Below the pieces are notes generated by a model. It had not been told where the DNA came from. It searched no databases and saw only the letters and a list, made by a program, of their open reading frames with translations. A program made the translations under genes and the position numbers. A DNA stretch of 9,082 nucleotides, from NCBI GenBank assembly GCA_947176445.1, contig CAMWQK010000022.1, positions 1 through 9,082 of the forward strand, written 5' to 3'. The stretch comes from an uncultured Clostridia bacterium. Lineage in GTDB: Bacteria > Bacillota > Clostridia > Christensenellales > Borkfalkiaceae. Every line of letters starts with the position of its first letter. The stretch's first letter is position 1. Below are positions 1-7,596 of the stretch, in pieces.

Positions 1-734
1 ATTTACAGGCAATCAGACGCTATCAGGAAGCGGGCGGGATCTTCGTCGTCTGCACGGGGCGCATGCTGAGTTCCATTCTGCCCGCAGTCAGAAGAATGGG
101 GATCGAGAGCGGGCTCGTCGTCGCCTATCAGGGCGCGACGGTCGCCGATATCAAGACGGGCAAGCTCATCAAGGACGACGCATTCGGGCAAATCTCCGCG
201 GCGACCGCGGTGCGCGTTCTCGAAGAACTCGATCAGCACGTCCATGTGTACACGGTGGACGAGATGTATTGCAACCGCGACGACGAGCCGCTCAAAGCCT
301 ACGAAAGAATGTGCGGCGTCAAGGCGACGGTCAAAGAAAATCTTACGCAGTTTTTGGAAGAGGAGAAGCCCCGCATTGTCAAGGTGCTCGCGATGATAAA
401 GCCCGAGGACGGGAAGATGCTCTACGAGCGGCTTACGGGCGCGCTAGGAGAGGACTGCTTTGTCACCTTCTCCTCGCCGTATATGGTGGAAGTCACGCCC
501 GCGGGAAACACGAAGGGCGCGGCGGTGAAGTATCTTGCAAACTACTACGGCGTGAGCGTAGAGGAAGTTGCGGCGATCGGCGATCAGCTCAACGATCTGC
601 CCATGATCGAGGCGGCAGGCGGGAAGTTTACCGTGGAGAACGGGGACGGGCGGCTCAAAGCCATTGCCTGCGTCATGCCCCAATGCGACGAAGGCGGCGT
701 TGCCGCGGCGCTTGAATGCGTGATGAAGGAATGA
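1..734 (+). CDS. Cof-type HAD-superfamily phosphatase, 5' end outside window
   Basis: This is a haloacid dehalogenase-fold hydrolase of the Cof (class IIB cap) type. Such enzymes remove phosphate from sugar phosphates, nucleotides or cofactors in the cytoplasm; the substrate cannot be read from sequence. The frame is open to the left edge (first whole codon at 3, reading LQAIRRYQEAGG), so the ATG at 63 is internal and the gene begins upstream. The catalytic DxD motif I is therefore not visible. Motif II is the Thr of FVVCTGR just before position 63. Motif III is the Lys of NTKGAAVKYL (about 507-536). Motif IV is GDQLND (579-596), the Mg-binding acidic loop. The cap domain lies between motifs II and III. 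The gene ends with TGA at 732-734, 30 bases before hprK, so the two are probably co-transcribed. The family call is firm; the role is unknown. Confidence 0.9.
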   Translation, partial: LQAIRRYQEAGGIFVVCTGRMLSSILPAVRRMGIESGLVVAYQGATVADIKTGKLIKDDAFGQISAATAVRVLEELDQHVHVYTVDEMYCNRDDEPLKAYERMCGVKATVKENLTQFLEEEKPRIVKVLAMIKPEDGKMLYERLTGALGEDCFVTFSSPYMVEVTPAGNTKGAAVKYLANYYGVSVEEVAAIGDQLNDLPMIEAAGGKFTVENGDGRLKAIACVMPQCDEGGVAAALECVMKE

Positions 735-764
735 GGGCAACTCATTCACCTACGAAGGAGACAT

Positions 765-1691
765 ATGAAAGATAATTTATTTCCCAGCGAGACGGTCATG
801 CTCGATAAGTTCGCATCCGATCTCAATCTCGAAATGCTGTATGCGGGGCGGGGCATTCTCACGCTCAACAGCATCAGCGTAGATCGTCCGGGGCTGCGCC
901 TTGCGGGATATTTTAATTATTTCGATAACGAGCGGATCATGGTGATCGGGCTCACCGAGCACGAGTACATGCGTTCCTTCTCCCCCGAAAAGCGGCAGGA
1001 GAAGATCGCGCGGATGTTCGCGTGCGGCGAGATCCCGTGCGTCATCTTCTCGCGCGATCTGCCGGTGCTTCCCGAGTTCATGGAAGAGGCGAGAGCTTCG
1101 GGCACGCCCGTGTTCCGCTCGGGCAAGATGACGACTGCCGTCATGAACGATCTCTTTATCTATCTGAGCCGCCTGCTCGCACCCCAGACGACGGTGCACG
1201 GCGTTCTCATGGACGTGTTCGGCGTGGGGCTCATGCTCACGGGCAATTCGGGTGTTGGTAAGAGCGAGGTCGCAATGGAGCTCATCAAACGCGGACACCG
1301 CCTTGTGGCGGACGATTCCGTGCTCATCAAGCGCGTCGAAAACGATCTCATCGGCACTGCTCCCGAGCGCATTCGCTACTTTATGGAGCTGCGCGGGATC
1401 GGCATCATCAACGTAAAGAACATGTACGGCGCGGGCTCGGTGCTCGGCGAAAAACAGGTGGAGCTCATCATGGAGCTCGAACCGTGGAAGCGCGATAAGG
1501 AGTACGACCGTATCGGCGGGGAACAGAACGACGAGACGATTCTCGGGGTGAAAGTGCCCAAGCTCACCATTCCCGTCTCGCCGGGGCGCAACGTCGCCGT
1601 GCTCACCGAGGTCGCTGCAAGAAATTACCGTTTGAAGAACATGGGCTACGACGCGGCACAGGAGCTCATTCAACGTACGATAGGAAGATGA
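765..1691 (+). CDS. hprK: HPr kinase/phosphorylase
   Basis: HprK phosphorylates and dephosphorylates Ser46 of HPr, the phosphocarrier of the sugar phosphotransferase system. It thereby controls carbon catabolite repression through CcpA in Bacillota. The protein has 308 residues, the usual length. Residues 1-130 form the N-terminal domain. The kinase core starts at His145 (TVHGVL), followed by the P-loop GNSGVGKS at 160-167, then ADD at 182-184, whose Asp pair matches the metal-binding and catalytic acids. The family signature MELRGIGIINV covers 207-217, and the conserved C-terminal stretch from PVSPGRN is at 270-294. All expected catalytic positions are present, so both activities are plausible. 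The ATG at 765 follows GAAGGAG (754-760) by four bases, somewhat close but clear. The stop is one base from the next ATG, which implies translational coupling. No HPr or CcpA gene is in view. Confidence 0.97.
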   Translation: MKDNLFPSETVMLDKFASDLNLEMLYAGRGILTLNSISVDRPGLRLAGYFNYFDNERIMVIGLTEHEYMRSFSPEKRQEKIARMFACGEIPCVIFSRDLPVLPEFMEEARASGTPVFRSGKMTTAVMNDLFIYLSRLLAPQTTVHGVLMDVFGVGLMLTGNSGVGKSEVAMELIKRGHRLVADDSVLIKRVENDLIGTAPERIRYFMELRGIGIINVKNMYGAGSVLGEKQVELIMELEPWKRDKEYDRIGGEQNDETILGVKVPKLTIPVSPGRNVAVLTEVAARNYRLKNMGYDAAQELIQRTIGR

Positions 1692-1692
1692 T

Positions 1693-3852
1693 ATGACGGA
1701 ACTGCTCGCCCCCGCAGGGGGAGAACAATCGGCATATATCGCGCTCGAAGCGGGCGCGGATGCCGTATATCTTGGTTTGAGTGAATTTTCCGCGCGGGCA
1801 GGCGCGGAAAATTTTGACGTAGCCGCACTTGAAAGAACAACGCGGTTTGCGCACATCTTGGGCGCAAAGGTATACGTTGCGCTCAATACGCTCGTTAAAG
1901 ACGGGGAGCTTTCCTCGTTCTTCGCCCTTGCAAAGCGGGCGTGGGAGGCGGGCGCGGACGCCATTCTAATGCAGGATATGTTCCTCGGAAAGGCGCTCAA
2001 AGAGCGGTATCCCGAGATCGTGCTGCACCTCTCCACGCAGGCGGGGTGCTGCAACGTATACGGCGCGGAGCTTGCAAGGGAGTGCGGTTTTTCGCGCGCG
2101 GTGCTCGCGCGGGAGACGCCGCTCGACGAAATCAGGAAAATTTCTTCCGTCATCGAGACGGAAGTTTTCGTGCAGGGCGCGCTCTGCACCTGCTTTTCGG
2201 GGCAGTGCTATTTCTCCTCGTTCGCGGGGAACATGAGCGGCAATCGCGGCAGATGTAAACAGCCTTGCCGCAAACGCTACACGATCTCGCGCAAGGGGTT
2301 CGAAGAGGAGGCATATGCGCTGTCTCTTGCCGATCTCTGCGTGGGCGAGCGGGTAGAGGAGCTGCTCGCGGCGGGGGTGACCTCGCTGAAAATCGAGGGC
2401 AGAATGCGCCGCGCGGAGTACACCGCGGCGGCGGTCGCCTACTATAAAAGACTGCTGAATAAAGAGAACGCGTCGGCGCAGCTTATCGCACTCAAACGCG
2501 CCTACAACCGCGGCGATTACACGGCGGGGCTTGCCTTCGGGCAGGACAAGACGTTTCTCTCGCGCGACGTGCAGGGACATATCGGCGAGAAGGTGGGGAG
2601 CATTTCCCTTCGCGGCGGAAAATATTTCTGCAAGTCGGACTACGCTGCGGGCGCGGGCGACGGGTTCAAGATTTTAAGAGACAAAAAAGAGGTCGGCGGC
2701 GCGGTGTTCGCTGCTTTGGCGGACGGCGGGTTTTATCTGCGCTCGAATTGCGCGCTTACCTCGGGCGACGAGGTACGGCTCACGACTTCCGTCGCGGGCG
2801 GCGCGGCGACGATGAATTTTACAAAGAAGCGGCGCAAACTTGAAATAGAGGTGGAGTGCTTTGCGGGAGTCCCGCCTGTTGCGCGGTGCGGGAATTTTGA
2901 ATGCCGCGGAGAGACGCCGCTTGAAACGGCGCAGCGCGCGCCCCTCACCGAGGCGGATATCGCAGCTTGCTTTTTCAAGGTAGATACGCTCCCGATCTCG
3001 CCGAGTATCAGGGTAAGAACGGCGGACGCGTTTCTGCCAAAGTCCGCGCTCAATGCCTTCCGTCGGGCGTTCTATGCGGCGCTCGCGGACGAACTCGATC
3101 CGAAGCGCGCACCGCTTTCGGATTGCGAAATTTTCGTTGAGCTTCCCGCAAGCGATAAAAAGTTCACGGCGAAGATCGTCGCGGACGGCTGCGCGTTTGC
3201 GGAGCAGAGAGAGGATATCCTCATCTATAAGCCGAGCGACTATGCGCGGCTCGACGAGAAGTTTTTTGCAGTCACAAAGGAAAAATATCTCTATCTTCCG
3301 CCCTATTTTACGGAAGAGGACGAAGACGTTGTCAAAGAAAATATTTCCCGTTTCGACGGGATCTACTGCGAGGGCTACTACGGCTTTGCGTTCGCGAAGA
3401 AGTACGGGATAAGCCTTTTTGCGGGCACGGGGTGCAATCTTTCCAACCGACTCGCGCTCAGCGAGGCGTATCAAACGGGTGCAAAGTATCTCGCGCTCTC
3501 CAAGGAGCTCTCTACCGCGGAGCAGGCGGAGCTCTCCGCCCGCGGCGTGTTCGTACTCACGGCGGGGGAGATCAAGGTGATGGACCTCATCTATTGCCCG
3601 TTTTCGCGCACGTGCGGCGGGTGCGATCAAAGGAGCGTGTATGAGCTCACCGACGAGAGCGGGCGCAAATTCCCGCTTCGGCGGTACTGCGTTTCGGGCG
3701 GGTATTGCAGGTTCGAGGTGTATAACTGCGTGCCCCTTCTCGGCGAGCGTGCGAACTGCTCTGCGCTGTACGACGATTCGCTTTCCCGCGGAGTAAAACA
3801 CACGACCGCGGGCGGGACGACGTCCGGTCATACCAAAAGGAGTGTGCTATGA
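1693..3852 (+). CDS. U32-family protein, probable Fe-S RNA hydroxylation factor (RlhA-like)
   Basis: This protein of 719 residues belongs to the family named peptidase U32. Characterised relatives RlhA (23S rRNA) and TrhO/TrhP-type proteins (tRNA) are required for RNA hydroxylation and use an Fe-S cluster, so the peptidase name is probably misleading. The N-terminal barrel opens with TELLAPAGG and contains HLSTQAG (112-118). The family signature region EVFVQGALCTCFSGQC (157-172) is followed by NRGRCKQPCR (184-193). Cys165, Cys172, Cys188 and Cys192 have the expected cluster-ligand order. SLKIEGRMR (231-239) is also diagnostic. A middle region (about 300-430) and a second barrel-like part follow. 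A second cysteine-rich segment runs from Cys635 to Cys679 and includes CGGC (641-644). The start at 1693 has AGGAAG at 1682-1687. The end overlaps mutS2 by four bases. Whether the target is rRNA or tRNA is not decided by this sequence. Confidence 0.9.
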   Translation: MTELLAPAGGEQSAYIALEAGADAVYLGLSEFSARAGAENFDVAALERTTRFAHILGAKVYVALNTLVKDGELSSFFALAKRAWEAGADAILMQDMFLGKALKERYPEIVLHLSTQAGCCNVYGAELARECGFSRAVLARETPLDEIRKISSVIETEVFVQGALCTCFSGQCYFSSFAGNMSGNRGRCKQPCRKRYTISRKGFEEEAYALSLADLCVGERVEELLAAGVTSLKIEGRMRRAEYTAAAVAYYKRLLNKENASAQLIALKRAYNRGDYTAGLAFGQDKTFLSRDVQGHIGEKVGSISLRGGKYFCKSDYAAGAGDGFKILRDKKEVGGAVFAALADGGFYLRSNCALTSGDEVRLTTSVAGGAATMNFTKKRRKLEIEVECFAGVPPVARCGNFECRGETPLETAQRAPLTEADIAACFFKVDTLPISPSIRVRTADAFLPKSALNAFRRAFYAALADELDPKRAPLSDCEIFVELPASDKKFTAKIVADGCAFAEQREDILIYKPSDYARLDEKFFAVTKEKYLYLPPYFTEEDEDVVKENISRFDGIYCEGYYGFAFAKKYGISLFAGTGCNLSNRLALSEAYQTGAKYLALSKELSTAEQAELSARGVFVLTAGEIKVMDLIYCPFSRTCGGCDQRSVYELTDESGRKFPLRRYCVSGGYCRFEVYNCVPLLGERANCSALYDDSLSRGVKHTTAGGTTSGHTKRSVL
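3835..3842 (+). promoter_or_regulatory. Ribosome binding site of mutS2 inside the U32 gene
   Basis: AAAAGGAG lies six bases before the mutS2 ATG at 3849, within the last codons of the U32 gene. Together with the ATGA stop/start overlap it supports coupled translation and fixes the mutS2 start. Confidence 0.8.
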
Positions 3853-6203
3853 ACGCGTTGCATCTAAGGCGTTTGGAACTGAATAAAATACTCGCTGCGG
3901 CGGCGGCACATGCACGGCTCGAAGCGGGAAGGGAGCGCGTGCTCGCGCTCTTGCCCCGAACAAAGCTCAAAGACACGCAGGAAATTCTTAACATGACGGC
4001 AGAGGCGTACTACCTCTTCTGCGAGCGGAATGCGCCTGCGGTATTATGGTTTCCGTCGCTCAACGATCTTGCCGAGCGCGCGGAGAAGGGCTCGGTGCTC
4101 ACGTGTGCGGAGCTCATCGGCATCGGGCAGCTGCTCGATTCGACGGCGGCGCTCATCGAATCCATCGAAAAATTTTCGCAAGGGCAGGCGGTGCGCTTTT
4201 CGGAGCTTTCGGAGCGGCTCACGCCGAATAAGGGACTTGCCAAGGACATTGCGGAGAAGATCGAAGGAGAGAAGCTCGCCGATCACGCGTCTGACAGGCT
4301 GTATGCGATCCGTCGCGATATCCGCGCGCTCAACGAGCGCATTCGCACCCGTCTCTCCGCGTACCTTACGGGCGAGGAGAAGAAGTTCTTGCAGGACGGG
4401 ATCATCACCATGCGGGGGGATCGGTACGTGCTCCCCGTCAAGGCGGAATATAAGCGGAGCGTCAAGGGCTTTATCCACGACCGTTCCGCAACGGGCGCGA
4501 CGGTGTTCATCGAGCCCGAAGAAGTACTTGAAATGAACAACGAACTGCGCTCGCTCGAGCTTGACGAGCGGGAAGAGGTGGAGCGCATTTTAGGCGAATT
4601 TTCGCGCGAGGTGGGGCACATGCGGAGCGCGCTCGAACGCAATGCGGACGCGCTTGCGGAGGCGGATTCGTACTACGCCCGCGCGCTGTATGCGGATACC
4701 GTGCACGCCGTGCGTCCCGTCCTCAACGAGCGTGGAATTATTAAAATCAACAAGGGCAGGCACCCCCTGCTCGATCAGAAGTCGGCAGTGCCCGTCTCTT
4801 TGGAGCTCGGCGGGAAGTACGACTTTCTCGTCATCAGCGGCGCGAATACGGGCGGCAAGACGGTCACGCTCAAAATGTGCGGACTGTTCTGCCTGATGGC
4901 GGCGTGCGGTATGTACGTGCCCGCAGAGGACGCGCAGCTCAGCGTGTTCGACGGGGTGTATTGCGACATCGGCGACAGTCAGTCCATTGAGGAGAATTTG
5001 TCTACCTTCTCCTCGCACGTGCTCAATCTCAAAGAGATCGTCGCCTCTGCGGGACTCTGTTCTCTCGCGCTCATCGACGAGCCGGGCGGCGGCACCGACC
5101 CCGAAGAGGGGCAGGCGCTTGCGAAGTCCGTCATCGTCTCGCTCATGGAGAAGGGCGTGCGCGGCATCGTCACAACGCACTATTCCTCGTTGAAAGAATT
5201 TGCCTACGAGGAAGAGCGGATCGAGAACGCGAGCATGGAGTTCGATGCGTCCACTTATCGCCCGCTGTATCGGCTGCATATCGGTACGCCCGGCTCTTCC
5301 AACGCCCTCGCGATCTGTTCGCGGTTAGGACTTGGTGAGGAGATTATCGAGCGTGCCCGCGGGTATCTGAGCGACGGCGCGCGCGCCTTCGAGCATACCG
5401 TCCGCGCCGCCGAGGAGAGCCGCATTTTAACGGACGAGGCGAAGCGTCAGGCGGAGGAACTCAAAGGGGAGTGGAAGGCGCGCCTCAAAGCGCTGGAAAG
5501 AGACGAGGCGGAGTTTAAGAAGGAGAAGGAGAAATTTCTCCTCTCTTCCAAGGCAGAGGCGCGGCGCATTGTAAACGAGCGCACGGCGCGCGCGGAGGAG
5601 ATCCTCGGCGAAATCGAGGAATTGTTCAAGAAAGAGACGCTCTCCGAATCAGATGTCATTCGTGCCAGAACACTGAAAAACAAGCTCGCGGGCGCGGCGC
5701 AGGAACAAGAGGAGCAGGAGAAGGTGCGCCTCATTCCCGTCGATCTGAATAAGCTGAAAACGGGCGACAAGGTATACGTTGCGAGCTTTTCGTCGGAGGG
5801 TGAGGTGCTCTCCGTCAAAAAGGAGAAAAAGACGGCTGAAGTGCGTATCGGCGCGATCCGCGCGACCTGCGCCGTCAAAGACTTATATCTGCTCACGGGC
5901 AGGGGCGAAAAGAAGAAGGAAGAGGTGAAGGTTGTCCGCAATCTCGCGCCCAACCGCGCGCCGAAGTTCGAGTGCAATCTCATCGGTATGACGGTGCAGG
6001 AGGCGCTCCCCGAGCTGAATAACTTCTTGGATAGCGCGGTGCTTGCGAACTTCAAGACGGTGCGCATCGTGCACGGCATGGGCACGGGCACGCTCCGCCG
6101 CGCGGTGCAGGAGTACCTGAAAAAGGATCGTCGGGTAGAGGAATATCGGCTCGGCGTGTACGGCGAGGGCGAGTCGGGCGTCACCATCGTAACGCTCAAA
6201 TAA
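3849..6203 (+). CDS. mutS2: MutS2 ATPase/endonuclease with Smr domain
   Basis: MutS2 is a dimeric ATPase of the MutS superfamily. It lacks the mismatch-recognition domain; it limits recombination in some bacteria and in Bacillus also acts on collided ribosomes. The protein has 784 residues, matching full-length family members. The core and clamp regions occupy about 1-300. The P-loop GANTGGKT is at 331-338, the ABC-like signature STFSSH at 385-390, Walker B LALIDE at 406-411 and the switch His in TTHY at 442-445. A charged, Glu/Lys-rich coiled-coil region spans about 515-600. A small KOW-like beta segment (KTGDKVYVASFSSEGEV) is at 637-653. The C-terminal Smr domain (about 706-784) has VHGMGTGTLR at 741-750 and ends YGEGESGVTIV. 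Two small departures are discussed in the findings: Pro after the Walker B Glu, and LIGM at the start of Smr. It is probably translated with the U32 gene. Confidence 0.97.
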   Translation: MNALHLRRLELNKILAAAAAHARLEAGRERVLALLPRTKLKDTQEILNMTAEAYYLFCERNAPAVLWFPSLNDLAERAEKGSVLTCAELIGIGQLLDSTAALIESIEKFSQGQAVRFSELSERLTPNKGLAKDIAEKIEGEKLADHASDRLYAIRRDIRALNERIRTRLSAYLTGEEKKFLQDGIITMRGDRYVLPVKAEYKRSVKGFIHDRSATGATVFIEPEEVLEMNNELRSLELDEREEVERILGEFSREVGHMRSALERNADALAEADSYYARALYADTVHAVRPVLNERGIIKINKGRHPLLDQKSAVPVSLELGGKYDFLVISGANTGGKTVTLKMCGLFCLMAACGMYVPAEDAQLSVFDGVYCDIGDSQSIEENLSTFSSHVLNLKEIVASAGLCSLALIDEPGGGTDPEEGQALAKSVIVSLMEKGVRGIVTTHYSSLKEFAYEEERIENASMEFDASTYRPLYRLHIGTPGSSNALAICSRLGLGEEIIERARGYLSDGARAFEHTVRAAEESRILTDEAKRQAEELKGEWKARLKALERDEAEFKKEKEKFLLSSKAEARRIVNERTARAEEILGEIEELFKKETLSESDVIRARTLKNKLAGAAQEQEEQEKVRLIPVDLNKLKTGDKVYVASFSSEGEVLSVKKEKKTAEVRIGAIRATCAVKDLYLLTGRGEKKKEEVKVVRNLAPNRAPKFECNLIGMTVQEALPELNNFLDSAVLANFKTVRIVHGMGTGTLRRAVQEYLKKDRRVEEYRLGVYGEGESGVTIVTLK

Positions 6204-6251
6204 GCATAAAAGAATGTTTTCATCCATAGAATGAGATGATATCGTTTTATT

Positions 6252-6258
6252 GAGGTGA
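6252..6258 (+). promoter_or_regulatory. Ribosome binding site that selects a TTG start
   Basis: TGAGGTG (6251-6257) followed by AACAGT and then TTG at 6264 gives normal spacing for a TTG start. The alternative in-frame GTG at 6255 is part of this same Shine-Dalgarno sequence and has only A/T-rich bases before it, so it is unlikely to be the start. Confidence 0.7.
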
Positions 6259-6263
6259 ACAGT

Positions 6264-6971
6264 TTGAAAAAGTTAACGCCCCGCGCCGTCGTCGCGCTTA
6301 CAAATGCCTTTCTGCTGCTCGTCGTTGCCGTCATCGGCGCAGTGTGCTTCTTTCCTACGGTCGCGCCCGCGGCGGGGATCGAGACGCGCGTACACTACCG
6401 CGGCAGGAGCGAGAACGGGATATCTCCCATGTTCAACGTCTATTGGGGCACAGAAGAGGTGAAGAGCATTCTCGACATCTTAGACGAATACGAGGTGAAG
6501 GTCACCTTCTTTATCGGCGGGAGCTGGGCGGACGACAACGCGCCGCTCGTCAAGGAGATCGCCGAGCGCGGGCATGAGATCGGCACGCACGGGTATTTTC
6601 ATAAGGATCAGGATAAGCTCTCGTATGAAGACAATTATCGCGAAATCCAGACGAGCGCGGAGTTTTTGGCGCGCGCGAGCGGAAAGGCGATCACGCTGTT
6701 CGCACCGCCCTCGGGCGCGTATTCGGAGAACACCGTCAACGCGGCGGACGCGCTCAATATGCAGACGATACTTTGGAGCAAAGATACCATCGACTGGCGG
6801 GATAAGGACGAAGATATCTGTTACCGCCGCGCTACGGAACATGCGGCAGCGGGCGATCTCGTGCTCATGCACCCCATGGCGCACACGGTGAAGGCGCTGC
6901 CCCGTATCTTGGCGACCTATAAAGAGAAGGGACTGAACGTCATCACCGTCTCGGAAAATATCGGAGAGTAA
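6264..6971 (+). CDS. Membrane-anchored polysaccharide-deacetylase-fold protein, YlxY-like
   Basis: This is a carbohydrate esterase family 4 (NodB-fold) protein of 235 residues from the TTG at 6264, chosen because GAGGTG sits just before it. Residues 8-30 are a hydrophobic segment after basic residues, so the domain probably lies outside the cytoplasmic membrane on a signal anchor. The zinc-type motif H-x3-H is present (His109, His113 in THGYFH). The C-terminal motif LMHP supplies His203, and TIDWR (175-179) matches the family. Motif I, normally TFDDG, reads MFNVYWG (56-62), so the usual catalytic and metal-binding Asp pair is absent. Motif III reads FAPPSGAY (146-153), with Ala where active enzymes usually have Arg. 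YlxY-type sporulation-associated proteins have related changes, so the fold is certain but peptidoglycan deacetylation is doubtful. The neighbouring M16 peptidase gene supports the YlxY comparison. Confidence 0.85.
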   Translation: MKKLTPRAVVALTNAFLLLVVAVIGAVCFFPTVAPAAGIETRVHYRGRSENGISPMFNVYWGTEEVKSILDILDEYEVKVTFFIGGSWADDNAPLVKEIAERGHEIGTHGYFHKDQDKLSYEDNYREIQTSAEFLARASGKAITLFAPPSGAYSENTVNAADALNMQTILWSKDTIDWRDKDEDICYRRATEHAAAGDLVLMHPMAHTVKALPRILATYKEKGLNVITVSENIGE

Positions 6972-6984
6972 ATAAACGCATACC

Positions 6985-7473
6985 ATGGAAGAATTAAAAT
7001 ATACACACGCAAAGGGATTTGAGCCCGTATACAGCAAGGAGAGCCGCGTGCTCATTCTCGGGAGCTTTCCGTCCGTCAAGAGCCGGAAGATAGACTTCTA
7101 TTACGGCAATCCGCAGAACAGGTTCTGGCGCACCGTGTGCGGGTTCTTCGAGGAGAGCGTTCCCGAAACGACGGCGGGGAAGATCGAGTTTTTGCACCGT
7201 CACCGCATTGCGCTGTGGGACGTCATCACGGAGTGCGATATCGTCGGTTCGTCCGACGCGTCGATTACAAATGAAAAAATTGCCGACGTGCCCGCCGTTT
7301 TGAGGGCGAGCAACATCGACAAGATTCTCTGCAACGGGAATAAGTCGTACGAGCTGTTAATAAAATATTTTCCGTCGCTTTCGGAAAAGGTTGTAAAGCT
7401 CCCGTCTACGTCGCCCGCCAACCCGCGCTTTTCATCTGCGGTCTGGGAAGAGGCACTCGGGGCATTAGAATAA
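6985..7473 (+). CDS. Hypoxanthine/deoxyinosine-DNA glycosylase, UDG superfamily
   Basis: This small protein of 162 residues matches the uracil-DNA-glycosylase superfamily branch that removes hypoxanthine (deaminated adenine) from DNA and so starts base excision repair in the cytoplasm. The N-terminal motif LILGSFPSVKSRK (23-35) is followed by DFYYGNPQNRFW (37-48), the region that carries the active-site Asn. The second motif LPSTSPAN (139-146) is the nucleotide-binding loop. The length is typical, so the protein appears intact. The first possible start is the ATG at 6985, because an in-frame TAA lies at 6973-6975. No Shine-Dalgarno sequence sits at the usual distance; the nearest GGAG is at 6963-6966, inside the end of the preceding gene. 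The gap to the deacetylase gene is only 13 bases, so the two genes are probably on one transcript. Confidence 0.88.
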   Translation: MEELKYTHAKGFEPVYSKESRVLILGSFPSVKSRKIDFYYGNPQNRFWRTVCGFFEESVPETTAGKIEFLHRHRIALWDVITECDIVGSSDASITNEKIADVPAVLRASNIDKILCNGNKSYELLIKYFPSLSEKVVKLPSTSPANPRFSSAVWEEALGALE

Positions 7474-7491
7474 CAATATCTCAAAAAGAGC

Positions 7492-7539
7492 AATATAAAA
7501 ATAGGGTGCAAGGAAAACCACGCTTTTCCGCAGCACGCC
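7492..7539 (-). terminator. Intrinsic terminator-like hairpin on the - strand
   Basis: GGGTGC (7504-7509) pairs with GCACGCC (7533-7539) with G7537 bulged, and GGAAAA (7512-7517) pairs with TTTTCC (7524-7529) around the loop CCACGC. On the - strand the stem is followed at once by TATTTTTATATT (7503 down to 7492), nine U in twelve. On the + strand the bases after the stem are TCAATTTG, a poor tail, so the signal is directional. Confidence 0.55.
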
Positions 7540-7546
7540 TCAATTT

Positions 7547-7562
7547 GCCAAAAACTTTTGGC
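7547..7562. repeat. Short inverted repeat
   Basis: GCCAAAA and TTTTGGC are exact complements separated by AC, which as RNA gives a six-pair stem with a four-base loop. On the + strand it is followed by TTGTTGTCTGTT, a weak U-rich tail, so it could be a poor terminator for the glycosylase transcript. On the - strand it would be an internal stem of the candidate small RNA. Confidence 0.45.
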
Positions 7563-7596
7563 TTGTTGTCTGTTGATGAAGAATGACAATAACCTA

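Larger units (their letters stand above)
7490..7590 (-). ncRNA. Candidate small RNA on the - strand
   Basis: Read on the - strand, an extended -10 promoter is followed by about 100 bases without a usable reading frame, and these end in a strong hairpin plus a U-rich tail. The predicted transcript starts near 7590 and ends near 7490. It could form three stems: UUGUC with GACAA at its 5' end (7585-7589 with 7566-7570), a short stem of GCCAAA with UUUGGC (7547-7562), and the terminator stem (7504-7539). All neighbouring genes are on the other strand, so a - strand terminator here has no other obvious user. It matches no RNA family that I recognise. This is an inference from promoter and terminator order, without expression evidence. 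Confidence 0.4.

Noticed and set aside
63..65. ATG at 63 as the true start of the HAD gene
   Set aside because: The frame is open to the left edge and encodes the conserved FVVCTGR motif II region just before this ATG, so the start is upstream.
777..2189. Long - strand open frame (470 codons) across hprK and the U32 gene
   Set aside because: It is a shadow caused by G+C-rich codon bias. Its translation has no domain I recognise, and the + strand products carry full family motifs.
2674..3831. Long - strand open frame (385 codons) opposite the U32 gene
   Set aside because: The translation is Arg-rich without recognisable motifs, and the + strand frame is intact and diagnostic.
6255..6257. GTG as start of the deacetylase gene
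   Set aside because: The GTG lies inside the likely ribosome binding site GAGGTG, and nothing purine-rich precedes it. The TTG at 6264 has proper spacing and gives an MKK-type signal anchor start.
5447..6334. - strand open frame (295 codons) opposite the 3' part of mutS2
   Set aside because: It is Ser/Arg/Phe-rich, as expected from the complement of Glu/Lys-rich coiled-coil codons, and lies opposite the conserved Smr domain.
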